Below are positions 26,405 through 34,221 of a DNA stretch of 64,000 bases, piece after piece. Below the pieces are notes generated by a model that was not told the DNA's origin, made no database searches, and saw only the letters and a list, made by a program, of their open reading frames with translations. The DNA is taken from contig CALCUM010000003.1 of assembly GCA_937907245.1 (NCBI GenBank), positions 428,501 through 492,500 of the forward strand, given 5' to 3'. The position numbers and the translations under genes were made by a program. The stretch's first letter is position 1, and each line of letters begins with the position of its first letter. This DNA comes from an uncultured Rhodobiaceae bacterium. Lineage in GTDB: Bacteria; Pseudomonadota; Alphaproteobacteria; RS24.

Positions 26405-26481
26405 TGGTACAGCCTCTCCGGATTGAACGGAGGACCTCTAGATCCACAATCTAGCGCTCTAACCAACTGAGCTAAGGCTGC
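26405..26481 (-). tRNA. tRNA-His (GTG), alphaproteobacterial form
   Basis: The coding strand folds as acceptor GCAGCCT/AGGCTGT, D arm GCTCAGTTGGTTAGAGC, anticodon arm CTAGA-TTGTGGA-TCTAG with anticodon GTG, T arm CTCCG-TTCAATC-CGGAG, then A73 and an encoded CCA. The base before G1 is T, not G, and the discriminator is A, not C; that loss of the otherwise universal G-1:C73 pair is a known peculiarity of alphaproteobacterial tRNA-His. The gaps on either side (26172-26404, 26482-26664) show no gene; 26342-26355 holds a TCACA-N4-TGTGA inverted repeat. Confidence 0.95.
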
Positions 26482-26664
26482 ACCGAGGTTTCCAAAAGCC
26501 ACCAGAGCGGCTCAGGTGAAGGGAAAATAGTCGGCTTTTAGATAAAGTTCAAGCGATGATGCACCCGATAACAAGTTTTTGTTCCTACTTGGCCTCTCTG
26601 CCCCTTCCAAAACCAGTGGGAAACGGCTAAAGCTGTGAAGAGATCACAAAACAGGGGCCGTTCC

Positions 26665-26850
26665 ATGGGCATTAACACACCTTCAGACATTTCAGCCGAG
26701 CTCTCCATCGGGGCCACCGACCAGAAAATGGTTCGGATTTTTATCACGACCGACAGTCAAGAAATTCCAATGGATTTCCTCGCGGAAGAAGCCGAAGAAA
26801 TTGCCCGCGAACTCGTCGCCGCCGCGGCAGCCTGTCGCCAAGCTTCCTAA
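26665..26850 (+). CDS. Small DUF6324-like protein
   Basis: Short acidic protein of 61 residues resembling a conserved alphaproteobacterial family I recall as DUF6324. It begins MGINTPSDISAELSIG, has MVRIFITTDSQEIPMDF in the middle and an Ala-rich helix (AEEAEEIARELVAAAAA) at the end. An in-frame ATG 30 bases upstream exists, but homologues I recall begin MGIN and a GGGG ribosome-site-like run lies 10-13 bases before this ATG. No membrane span or signal peptide. Function is unknown. The family name is from memory and should be checked. Confidence 0.65.
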   Translation: MGINTPSDISAELSIGATDQKMVRIFITTDSQEIPMDFLAEEAEEIARELVAAAAACRQAS

Positions 26851-26880
26851 AGCCCCTAAATCCTGTCGCGAAGCTTCCTA
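26831..26880 (+). repeat. Direct repeat of 19 bp at the end of the DUF6324-like gene
   Basis: CCTGTCGCCAAGCTTCCTA (26831-26849) recurs with one change at 26862-26880, 12 bases later. The first copy encodes the last residues and touches the stop codon, so this is another short duplication at a gene end. Confidence 0.8.
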
Positions 26881-26960
26881 CAGGAAGTGCTTTGCAGGCT
26901 GTAGCCCATAGGCTATGGTTTGCTCATGAGACTTACTCGCAACAACAATAGCCCCCTCGC

Positions 26961-28610
26961 ATGAGCCAATCCTTACCGCTATCGGCCTCAAAGCCTTTTT
27001 GGCGTTTGGATATGTGGCGCGCGTTAACGCTGGCTGCGGTGGCTTTACCTTTACTACCGCTAGTCGCATTGGCTTGGCTGGCATTGGTGCCGTCTTCTGC
27101 CTATGCGCCGATTTGGGGCCATTTATGGGCTTCTGTTTTGCCTGGGCAAATTATCACCACAGCCCTATTAATGGCAGGCGTCGCGGCGCTCACCGGTCTC
27201 ATCGGAACGGGAACCGCTTGGGCGGTAACGTTTTATAACTTTCCGCTGCGTCGCACCTTAAGCTGGGCGCTCCTGCTACCTTTGGCCATTCCTACCTACC
27301 TTATGGCCTATAGTTATGCAGACGTGCTGGACCATGCCGGACCGCTTTACCAGATTTGGCACGCGCTGCTGCCCGAAACCGCCTATCCCGATTTCCGCTC
27401 TCTGCCGGGCGCCATCATTTTGCTGAGCTTGGTTCTCTACCCTTATGTCTATCTTTCCGCACGCGCCGCCTTTGTGCAGCAATCCTCTGTCCTCATCGAG
27501 GCGGGGCGCGCCCTAGGGCTTGGCCCCATGGGATGCTTCAGACGCATTGGCCTGCCGATGGCACGACCGGCCATTATCGTTGGCGTGGCCTTGGCGATGA
27601 TGGAATGTTTGAACGATATCGGCGCGGTCGAATTTCTCGGCGTCACGACGCTTACCATGGGGGTTTACGACACTTGGGTCGTGCGCGGAAACCTAGGCGG
27701 AGCGGCGCAAATCGCGCTGACGCTTTTGGGCTTCATGGCACTATTATTGGTCTTGGAACGCAGCCAACGTGGCGAGGCGGCCCATAATATCCGCAGCGGG
27801 CGCCAACGCAGCCTGCCTGATTTTCAAACCCACCGAGCCATGCAACTGCTCATGTGCTTTGCCTGCTTTGTGCCAGTCGTGCTCGGATTTCTGGTACCAA
27901 CAGGCCTGCTGATTGACTACGCCCTTCTTGGCTCTACCGCCGAGGGCGTTATGGCGGCGGCGGGACGCTCGTTCTCCCTTGCCATAGTTGCTGCCATTCT
28001 CACGTGTGCGCTTGGCCTTGGGCTAACCTATGCGGCGCGCAGCGGGCGCACGCCTTACCAGCGCCTAGAGGTCAAGCGGCTCGGCCAAATGGCCGCCTTA
28101 GGCTATGCGGTGCCCGGCACGGTTCTGGCTATCGGCGTCATGGTGATGTTCGCGGCTTTGGCTGATTTGAGCTTTGGATGGTTGCTTGTTAGTGGCACGG
28201 CAGGAGCGCTGGTTTTTGCCTATGTCGTGCGCTTTTTATCGCTGTCTTACGGCACGCTGGAAGCCGGCTTTGGCCGCATTTCCCCAGGCCTAGATATGGC
28301 GGCGCGCAGTCTCGGGGCAGGCAGAAACGCAACCCTGTGGCGCGTGCACTTGCCGCTATTGCGAGCGCCGTTATTAACCGCTGCCATATTGGTATTTGTC
28401 GATGTGATGAAAGAATTGCCAGCCACGCTGATCTTGCGACCGTTCGATTTTGAGACTTTAGCGACCAGCGTTTACACTTATGCCTCTGTCGGCCAGATGG
28501 AAGACGCGGCCCTGCCAGCCCTGATGATTATTCTAGTGGGTCTCATTCCCGTCGCGATTAGCTTGAGTTTAATCGAGCAAATCCGCAAAGGCCGACGCAA
28601 AACAGCCTAG
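26961..28610 (+). CDS. Fe3+-type ABC transporter permease (FbpB family), orphan
   Basis: Inner-membrane permease of the iron(III)/thiamine-type importer family, in the fused two-lobe form. The 549-residue protein has about 12 spans arranged as two six-span halves (about 20-265 and 300-540), each with the ATPase-docking loop ([25 protein letters not shown] and [25 protein letters not shown], read around 185-210 and 440-465). Normally encoded with a binding protein FbpA and ATPase FbpC; neither is adjacent, so partners must be elsewhere. No ribosome site is visible upstream; a TTGCAG-16-TATGGT promoter-like pair lies at 26892-26919. Convergent with ivd, overlapping by 4 bases. Confidence 0.85.
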   Translation: MSQSLPLSASKPFWRLDMWRALTLAAVALPLLPLVALAWLALVPSSAYAPIWGHLWASVLPGQIITTALLMAGVAALTGLIGTGTAWAVTFYNFPLRRTLSWALLLPLAIPTYLMAYSYADVLDHAGPLYQIWHALLPETAYPDFRSLPGAIILLSLVLYPYVYLSARAAFVQQSSVLIEAGRALGLGPMGCFRRIGLPMARPAIIVGVALAMMECLNDIGAVEFLGVTTLTMGVYDTWVVRGNLGGAAQIALTLLGFMALLLVLERSQRGEAAHNIRSGRQRSLPDFQTHRAMQLLMCFACFVPVVLGFLVPTGLLIDYALLGSTAEGVMAAAGRSFSLAIVAAILTCALGLGLTYAARSGRTPYQRLEVKRLGQMAALGYAVPGTVLAIGVMVMFAALADLSFGWLLVSGTAGALVFAYVVRFLSLSYGTLEAGFGRISPGLDMAARSLGAGRNATLWRVHLPLLRAPLLTAAILVFVDVMKELPATLILRPFDFETLATSVYTYASVGQMEDAALPALMIILVGLIPVAISLSLIEQIRKGRRKTA

Positions 28611-29779
28611 CTGGTCTCGTTGAACAATTCGCGGCCAATTAACATGCGTCGAATTTCGGAGGTGCCGGCACCAATTTCAGCCAATTTCGCATCGCGCAAA
28701 TAACGCCCCACCGGATTATCATTCACATAGCCATTGCCACCCATGAGCTGAATGGCATCAAGCGCGCATTGAGTAGCGTTTTCGGCAGCAAATAAAATAG
28801 CGGCCGCGGCGTCCTTGCGGGTGGTTTCCCCGCGGTCGCAGGCTTGGGTGACCGCATAAACATAGGCGCGGGAAGCGCTCAATTTCGTGTACATATCGGC
28901 CAGTTTTCCTTGCACCAATTGGAACGTGCCAATGGATTGGCCAAATTGCTCGCGCTGATGCACATAAGGCAACACCGTATCCAAACAGGCCTGCATAATA
29001 CCTAACGGCCAAGCCGCCAAAACCGCGCGCTCATAATCAAGACCGCTCATGAGCACTTCCACGCCACGGTTTAACGGGCCCATGATGTTTTCTTCTGGCA
29101 CTTCGCAATCTTCGAAAACCAGCTCGCCAGTCTCAGAACCGCGATGGCCTAATTTATCCAGCTTTTGCGCGCAGCTAAATCCTTTGTAATCTTTCTCAAT
29201 TAAAAAGGCCGTGATGCCGCGCGAGGCCGCTTCGGGCTCGGTTTTGGCATAGACCACCAACACATCGGCGGACGGGCCGTTGGTAATCCAAAACTTCGTG
29301 CCGTTGAGAACGTATTTATCGCCCTTTTTCTCGGCTTTCAATTTCATGGAAACAACGTCAGAACCCGCGCCTGGCTCCGACATGGCCAAAGCGCCCAAAT
29401 GTTCGCCAGATACCAGCTTGGGTAGATATTTTTTCTTCTGCGCATCATTGCCCCAACGATAAATCTGGTTAACGCATAAATTAGAATGGGCCCCGTAAGA
29501 CAAACCCACGGAAGCCGAAGCGCGCGAGATTTCTTCCACTGCAATGGCTTGTGCTGTATAGCCCAGCGCCACGCCGCCATATTCCTCAGATACCGTCAGT
29601 CCGTGCAAACCCAATGCACCCAGCGGCTCCCACAAATCTCTTGGAAACGTATCCGTGCGGTCAATCTCATCGGCACGAGGCGCAATTTCCTCATCGACAA
29701 ATTTACGAATACTATCGCGCATCATGTCGAGATCTTCCCCGAGGTTAAACTGCAGCATTGGGTAACTATTGGACAACAT
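28607..29779 (-). CDS. ivd: Isovaleryl-CoA dehydrogenase
   Basis: FAD enzyme of leucine breakdown converting isovaleryl-CoA to 3-methylcrotonyl-CoA. The 390-residue protein has the acyl-CoA dehydrogenase layout: N-terminal helical domain, the [17 protein letters not shown]/acyl block (about 140-152), and the C-terminal helices with [16 protein letters not shown]. The segment [17 protein letters not shown] places the catalytic Glu at the position characteristic of isovaleryl-CoA dehydrogenases (ER-VLA), not at the later C-terminal position of short-chain enzymes. No methylcrotonyl-CoA carboxylase genes are next to it; an aldehyde dehydrogenase gene lies upstream on the same strand. Confidence 0.88.
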   Translation of the reverse strand: MLSNSYPMLQFNLGEDLDMMRDSIRKFVDEEIAPRADEIDRTDTFPRDLWEPLGALGLHGLTVSEEYGGVALGYTAQAIAVEEISRASASVGLSYGAHSNLCVNQIYRWGNDAQKKKYLPKLVSGEHLGALAMSEPGAGSDVVSMKLKAEKKGDKYVLNGTKFWITNGPSADVLVVYAKTEPEAASRGITAFLIEKDYKGFSCAQKLDKLGHRGSETGELVFEDCEVPEENIMGPLNRGVEVLMSGLDYERAVLAAWPLGIMQACLDTVLPYVHQREQFGQSIGTFQLVQGKLADMYTKLSASRAYVYAVTQACDRGETTRKDAAAAILFAAENATQCALDAIQLMGGNGYVNDNPVGRYLRDAKLAEIGAGTSEIRRMLIGRELFNETS

Positions 29780-29813
29780 AGAAAGAATCCTTGGCCGAAA
29801 CTTGGCGTCAAAA

Positions 29814-29851
29814 AGATAAAAAAAAGGGCTGGCAAGTTTCCTTGCCAGCCC
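29814..29851 (-). terminator. Rho-independent terminator of the aldehyde dehydrogenase gene
   Basis: GGGCTGGCAAG (29826-29836) and CTTGCCAGCCC (29841-29851) form an 11-bp perfect stem with a 4-base loop; on the minus strand a run of eight or more T follows. It separates the aldehyde dehydrogenase transcript from ivd. Confidence 0.92.
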
Positions 29852-29862
29852 AGAACTTTAAT

Positions 29863-31293
29863 TTACTCGGCTGCGTAACCAAGCACAGCTTTGGTTTCGA
29901 GGAAGTCCTCAAACCCATGCTCGCCCCATTCCCGGCCATTGCCAGACTGCTTGTAGCCGCCAAATGGCGCGCCCAAATCAGCGCCGGCGCCGTTCAAATG
30001 CACGTTACCGGTGCGCATTTTAGAGGCCACATCGGCAGCATGCTTAATGTCGCCAGATTGCACATAACCCGACAGGCCATAGACCGTGTCATTGGCAATC
30101 GCGATGGCTTCTTCTTCTGTCTCATATTTCAAGATAGACAAAACAGGGCCAAACACTTCTTCGCGCGCAATGGTCATATCATTGGTTACATTGGCAAAAA
30201 TCGTCGGCTTCACATAATAGCCAGCGTTGAGGCCATCTGGTTTGCCCAGACCGCCGGTTACCAATTCCGTGCCTTCGTTGATGGCGGTTTCGATCAGCGC
30301 TTGAATTTTATCAAACTGCATTTCGCTTACCACAGGCCCGATGGTTGTATCGTCGCCGTTTGGATCACCAACTTTAACTTGTTCGGCAGCCGCTTTAGCA
30401 ATTTCCACAACTTCGTCATGGCGTGCCGCCGGCACCAACATGCGCGTTGGCGCGTTGCAAGATTGACCCGAATTCATAAAGCAGCTTTGCACGCCTTGGG
30501 CGACCGCTTTGTTGAAATCCGCATCGTCCAGAATAATATTGGCCGACTTGCCACCCAATTCTTGGGCCACACGCTTGACCGTATCGGCAGAGGCTTTGGC
30601 CACGGCCACGCCCGCACGGGTGGAGCCAGTGAACGACATCATGTCGATGTCTGGATGCTGCGACATAGCTTCGCCCACATTCATGCCATCGCCATTGACC
30701 AGGTTAAACACGCCAGCTGGCACGCCCGCATCATCGAGAATTTCAGCCCAAAGAGCGGCATTCAAAGGCGCAATTTCGGACGGCTTTAGAACCATCGTAC
30801 AACCCGCAGCAATGGCAGGTGCCACTTTGCAAGCGATCTGGTTAATTGGCCAATTCCATGGCGTAATCAGGCCGCAAACGCCGACAGGCTCTTTGCGGAT
30901 CATTGTGTTGCCTTGCTGTTTCTCAAAGGCATAGCTTTCGAGAATACCGCGCACCGTTGTTAGATGCGCAATGCCCATCGCAGCTTGTGCCGCTTTCGAC
31001 AGCCACATAGGCGCGCCCATTTCAGCCGAAATAGTCGAAGCCACTTCATCCATACGCGCGCCATAGGCGGCAATAATGGCATCTAGAAGTTCTAGGCGCT
31101 CTTGCACGCTGGTTTGCGAAAAGCTTGGGAAAGCGCGCTTGGCAGCGGCTACCGCTTTGTTCACGTCGTCTTTATTGCCCATCATAATTTGGCCAATAAC
31201 TTGCTCATTTGCCGGATTGATAACGTCAAATGGTTTTGGATCACTTGGCTCTACCCAAGCTCCATCGATATAAAATTTAAGACAATTTTCCAT
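29863..31293 (-). CDS. NAD(P)-dependent aldehyde dehydrogenase
   Basis: Oxidises an aldehyde to the acid. The start is the ATG complementary to 31291-31293, with GGGAG upstream, giving 476 residues. The catalytic Glu lies in QELGGKSANIIL and the catalytic Cys in NSGQSCNAPTRML; the Rossmann part contains SFTGSTRAGVAVA and the proline-rich N-terminal block TPWNWPINQIACKVAPAIAAG is normal for the superfamily. Substrate is uncertain; broad-range aliphatic aldehyde activity is likely. It is distinct from mmsA at 49856. Ends at a strong terminator. Confidence 0.9.
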   Translation of the reverse strand: MENCLKFYIDGAWVEPSDPKPFDVINPANEQVIGQIMMGNKDDVNKAVAAAKRAFPSFSQTSVQERLELLDAIIAAYGARMDEVASTISAEMGAPMWLSKAAQAAMGIAHLTTVRGILESYAFEKQQGNTMIRKEPVGVCGLITPWNWPINQIACKVAPAIAAGCTMVLKPSEIAPLNAALWAEILDDAGVPAGVFNLVNGDGMNVGEAMSQHPDIDMMSFTGSTRAGVAVAKASADTVKRVAQELGGKSANIILDDADFNKAVAQGVQSCFMNSGQSCNAPTRMLVPAARHDEVVEIAKAAAEQVKVGDPNGDDTTIGPVVSEMQFDKIQALIETAINEGTELVTGGLGKPDGLNAGYYVKPTIFANVTNDMTIAREEVFGPVLSILKYETEEEAIAIANDTVYGLSGYVQSGDIKHAADVASKMRTGNVHLNGAGADLGAPFGGYKQSGNGREWGEHGFEDFLETKAVLGYAAE

Positions 31294-31346
31294 TGTTTCA
31301 CTCCCTGTAAAATCCAACCGCTATGAAAGCAGATTTTGGCTCCGGG

Positions 31347-32189
31347 TCAAACACAATCGTGCGTTTTGTTTGGCAAATATTGCCGCAGACGCTCCACATG
31401 GGTTTGCAGATAACGAGCCAAGTTTTTGGGCGGTAAATGAGCGCGCATCTCGTCATAAGTCAGGGGCGCGCCGACAACCATAGCAAGCTTTGTCCCCATA
31501 CGTCGGCGCACCTCATGAAAAATAAACGCCACCCGTAAACTATAGCTAATATGACTGGCCATCTGGAATACAGCCGAGTTTTGCCCTTCAAAATACACTG
31601 GAACAACCGTGGCGCCGGTTTTCCGAATGAGCTGGCCGACCAAGGGCGCCCAGTCTATTTCCACCGCTGTTCGGCTGAAGAATTTCGGCGTTGTAGAAAT
31701 TGCGCCCGATGGAAACACAATCACCGCGCCCCCCGCTTGCAAAACCGCCAAGGCTTGGCGCCGCGAGGCGAGGTTGGTTTGCAGAGCCTCTGGCGTTTCA
31801 TCAAAATCAACGGGCAAAGCGCAGGCGGCTATCTCTGGCGCGCGGCACAACACATTATTAATGAGAATTTTAAAGTCCGAACGGGCCTTAGAAACCAGCC
31901 AGCAAATCGCCATGCCGTCCAAAACGCCGTAAGGATGATTGGCCACAACCACCACGGGGCCGGTCTTGGGGATACCCCCTTCAGCACCCGCACCATACAC
32001 TTCAAGCTTAAGGTTAAGGCGCGGGATAACCTCGTGCCAAAATTGATCTAAAGGCAAATTTAGCGCCTGATAGGCTTGGTAAATACGTTTTAATTTTGGC
32101 TGACCACTAACCAGTTCAATGGCGCGAATAATCCCCCGCCGAGGCCAAGATTGTGCTTTGGACGCATAAGAAAAATCATCAAGCTGCAT
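31347..32189 (-). CDS. Lysophospholipid acyltransferase family protein (PlsC-like)
   Basis: Predicted membrane-associated acyltransferase in phospholipid or aminolipid synthesis. The 280-residue protein has the HxxxxD catalytic motif in VANHPYGVLDG (about residues 87-96), a second motif around VIFVPSGAIST-like FPSGAIST (about 160), and a C-terminal region rich in Arg and Leu. The HPYGxLDG form is seen in the hemolysin/OlsA-type branch as well as in other PlsC relatives, so the acceptor cannot be fixed. TTTATA (32236-32241, complement TATAAA) may be its -10 element. Confidence 0.78.
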   Translation of the reverse strand: MQLDDFSYASKAQSWPRRGIIRAIELVSGQPKLKRIYQAYQALNLPLDQFWHEVIPRLNLKLEVYGAGAEGGIPKTGPVVVVANHPYGVLDGMAICWLVSKARSDFKILINNVLCRAPEIAACALPVDFDETPEALQTNLASRRQALAVLQAGGAVIVFPSGAISTTPKFFSRTAVEIDWAPLVGQLIRKTGATVVPVYFEGQNSAVFQMASHISYSLRVAFIFHEVRRRMGTKLAMVVGAPLTYDEMRAHLPPKNLARYLQTHVERLRQYLPNKTHDCV

Positions 32190-32497
32190 AGCTAATTCTG
32201 CACTCTACGCTGTTGCTAATATAAAACAGGATTACTTTATACACTGCGCAGGCGAGTGAAAAGTCTTGTTGTGTGTGGCTCATTTTTTTAGCTTGGAGCC
32301 AGCATTGCAATAGAGGTTTGCGACTGCATGACGAGACAAGTGTCACGCAATGTGTCGGCGTTTCATGCGGTTGAGATTAGGCGGATCTTCCTGTCATGGT
32401 CCCTCCCAATCCGCCTGATTTGTGCAAAGGCCAGATACCTGGTCTTTGCACCCGCCTCTTCGCTAGAGGCCCAGGCAGTGTCACAATTTTGGAGCGA
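32190..32497. other. 308-base gap with three successive hairpins
   Basis: No gene seen. Inverted repeats lie at 32379-32416 (AGGCGGAT/ATCCGCCT arms), 32424-32451 (TGCAAAG-G-CCAG/CTGG-T-CTTTGCA, about 12 pairs with one G-U and a 4-base loop) and around 32454-32470 (GCCTCT/AGAGGC). They follow the stop codon of the minus-strand gene at 32498, with no T-run on either strand. Could be a 3'-UTR structure or a small RNA. Confidence 0.6.
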
Positions 32498-33796
32498 CTA
32501 GCTTTCCAACGCTTTTTGAATTTCACAGACCAGCAACCAAATACGATCTCGGCCCCAGCCTGCATAAAGCTCTTTGCCCGCCTCATCCAGCAAGCGATAG
32601 CTCGGCACGCCCCAAAGGTCAGAGGCCATCATCTGCAAGCGGTTTTCTTCCGCCCAGACTTCCCAGTCTTTATTATCGATAACGCCTTGGGCTTCGTTCC
32701 AATCCAGACCCGCTCGCTCGCAAACTTGGCGCATACCATCGTCGCTGCCGGTATCTACGCCAAGGGCCCAAGCCAGTTCGGTAAAGGCGTGCAGAAGGTC
32801 GCCGCCTTTATTTTGCTGTTCTGCCCAAGTAAATAACGAGTAACACCGTCGCACAGGGTCGCCCACTGGATCGGCAATTTTGCCAAATGGCACCCCAATA
32901 CGATCCGCTTCGCGCTTGGTATCGCGCATAATATATAAGCCTTTGCGTTTCGGCACCGGCAGGTTGCGCATAACCATCGGCAAGACGGGGCGCACAACTA
33001 AATTAACCGGATAATGGTTCGGCAAGTCCAAAGTCTCTGCCATCGAAATAGCTGTATAGGGACTGCGGGCAGAAGGGTAAAACTCTACGGTTAGGCGCTT
33101 ACCATTGCTGGGCTTGCTCATAAACTCAGGGCGTTCTTGGAATTGGGTAACCTGGCGGCATCCGCTGAGGCGAAGCCCTGCGTCTCTCATTCGCTCTTCT
33201 AAATAGGGCAAACGGTCGAGCCCCCAATACCATTCACCTTCGAAATAAAACATGGCGCCAAGATAGTGCGACAAACTTTCGCGAAGCTTGGTGCCTTCTT
33301 GAAATACTTGCTCAGTTTTTTCTTCCGACACCATCGCCATACGATTGAGCGCATCTGTATCATCCGCCCAAAAAGCTTCGCCAATTTCGGCTGCCGCCTT
33401 GTTCAAGTTACTAGAGGCCGCCAAGGCCCGTCGAACTGAGGCATAACTGGTGGCCGATGGCTGCTTGCCGATATCGATAAAATTCAGCTTATGATAGGGC
33501 GCAATAAGAGCCGCATCGCGGCGACCATAATCTTGCAAAGCCTGGCGCTCTGGCGCCACATCATCGAGCGGTGGGTCGACCAGCATTGTTTTTAACGAGA
33601 TGTCATAGCGCGCTTGCAGCTCGCTCAAAACCTGTGCCGTCAAATGGCTATACGGGTCATCTGGCTGATGGAAATACAACACTTCGGCTTTTTGTCCGCC
33701 CATCCGGCGCGACCACGCCAATAAAGACCGGCGGGCCGATTGGACTCTTTTGGATAGAATAAGGGATGAAATCAAACGAGTTGCACGATAGGCCAT
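32498..33796 (-). CDS. Double DsbA/HCCA-isomerase-type thioredoxin-fold protein
   Basis: The start is the ATG complementary to 33794-33796 with GGAG upstream, giving 432 residues. Two similar halves each look like a DsbA/glutathione-S-transferase-kappa fold: first with VLYFHQPDDPYSHL (about residue 38), second with VEFYPSARSPYTAI (about 255), and C-terminal WGVPSYRLLDEAGKELYAGWGRDRIW in the second. The Cys-X-X-Cys redox pair of DsbA is absent at both positions (PDDPYS, ARSPYT), so this resembles 2-hydroxychromene-2-carboxylate isomerase-like or GST-kappa proteins rather than a disulfide oxidase. Substrate unknown. Long reading-frame extension upstream of the ATG is not supported. Confidence 0.75.
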   Translation of the reverse strand: MAYRATRLISSLILSKRVQSARRSLLAWSRRMGGQKAEVLYFHQPDDPYSHLTAQVLSELQARYDISLKTMLVDPPLDDVAPERQALQDYGRRDAALIAPYHKLNFIDIGKQPSATSYASVRRALAASSNLNKAAAEIGEAFWADDTDALNRMAMVSEEKTEQVFQEGTKLRESLSHYLGAMFYFEGEWYWGLDRLPYLEERMRDAGLRLSGCRQVTQFQERPEFMSKPSNGKRLTVEFYPSARSPYTAISMAETLDLPNHYPVNLVVRPVLPMVMRNLPVPKRKGLYIMRDTKREADRIGVPFGKIADPVGDPVRRCYSLFTWAEQQNKGGDLLHAFTELAWALGVDTGSDDGMRQVCERAGLDWNEAQGVIDNKDWEVWAEENRLQMMASDLWGVPSYRLLDEAGKELYAGWGRDRIWLLVCEIQKALES

Positions 33797-33996
33797 GGGT
33801 GTAGTCTCCTGTGTGCACAAAATGGCTACCAGACGAAGCTTTGTCAATAACGCCTGTACCTTATATATCCCAAGCGGCATATGGCTTGGGGTTAACTCGC
33901 TTGACCTTCGAGCCTTGAAACCCCATGTCTTGCATACGCCCTGCAGGTCCGGAACTTTAGTCCCACCCGAGGGAGAACCGAAAAGCCTTGCCAAAT

Positions 33997-34052
33997 TTTA
34001 GGGGCCAGAGTTTAGGGGTCAGAGTTTAGGGGTCAGAGTTTAAAGGCCAGAG
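33997..34052 (+). repeat. 14-bp tandem repeat, about four copies
   Basis: Units of TTTAGGGGTCAGAG start at 33997, 34011, 34025 and 34039; the second and third are identical, the outer ones differ at 1-3 positions, and a partial fifth (TTTAAGGA) follows. The array ends 20 bases before the DUF2256 gene and may supply its ribosome-site-like AAGGA. The rest of 33797-34071 shows only a CCCAAGC/GCTTGGG hairpin (about 33869-33891). Confidence 0.88.
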
Positions 34053-34071
34053 TTTAAGGATAAGGCAGAGT

Positions 34072-34221
34072 ATGAAGATGCGTAAAAAATCAGAATTGCC
34101 CCAAAAGCAATGCCTGACCTGCGACCGGCCTTTCTCGTGGCGCAAAAAATGGGCTCGAAATTGGGACGCCGTCAAATATTGTTCCGTTAAGTGCCGTTCC
34201 CAAAAAGAGGCGCGCGCATGA
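34072..34221 (+). CDS. DUF2256 family zinc-ribbon-like protein
   Basis: Very short gene of 49 residues, starting MKMRKKSELPQKQC. It matches the DUF2256 pattern: LPxKxCxxC, then PFSWRKKWARNWDAVKYCS and a final CR. Cysteines at 14, 17, 37 and 41 form a CxxC...CxxxC set suited to zinc. AAGGCAGAG lies before the ATG. The stop codon overlaps the photolyase start (ATGA), implying translational coupling. DUF2256 genes are often found beside cryptochrome/photolyase genes; the function is unknown. A second ATG two codons in is possible. Confidence 0.88.
   Translation: MKMRKKSELPQKQCLTCDRPFSWRKKWARNWDAVKYCSVKCRSQKEARA

Noticed and set aside
26961..28610. Thiamine permease ThiP
   Set aside because: Family is the same, but no TPP riboswitch or thi genes are near; FbpB-like naming is safer.
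29791..30789. Long plus-strand open frame of 332 codons
   Set aside because: Antisense to the aldehyde dehydrogenase; no ribosome site, low-complexity His/Arg-rich product, and the true gene on the other strand has full family motifs.
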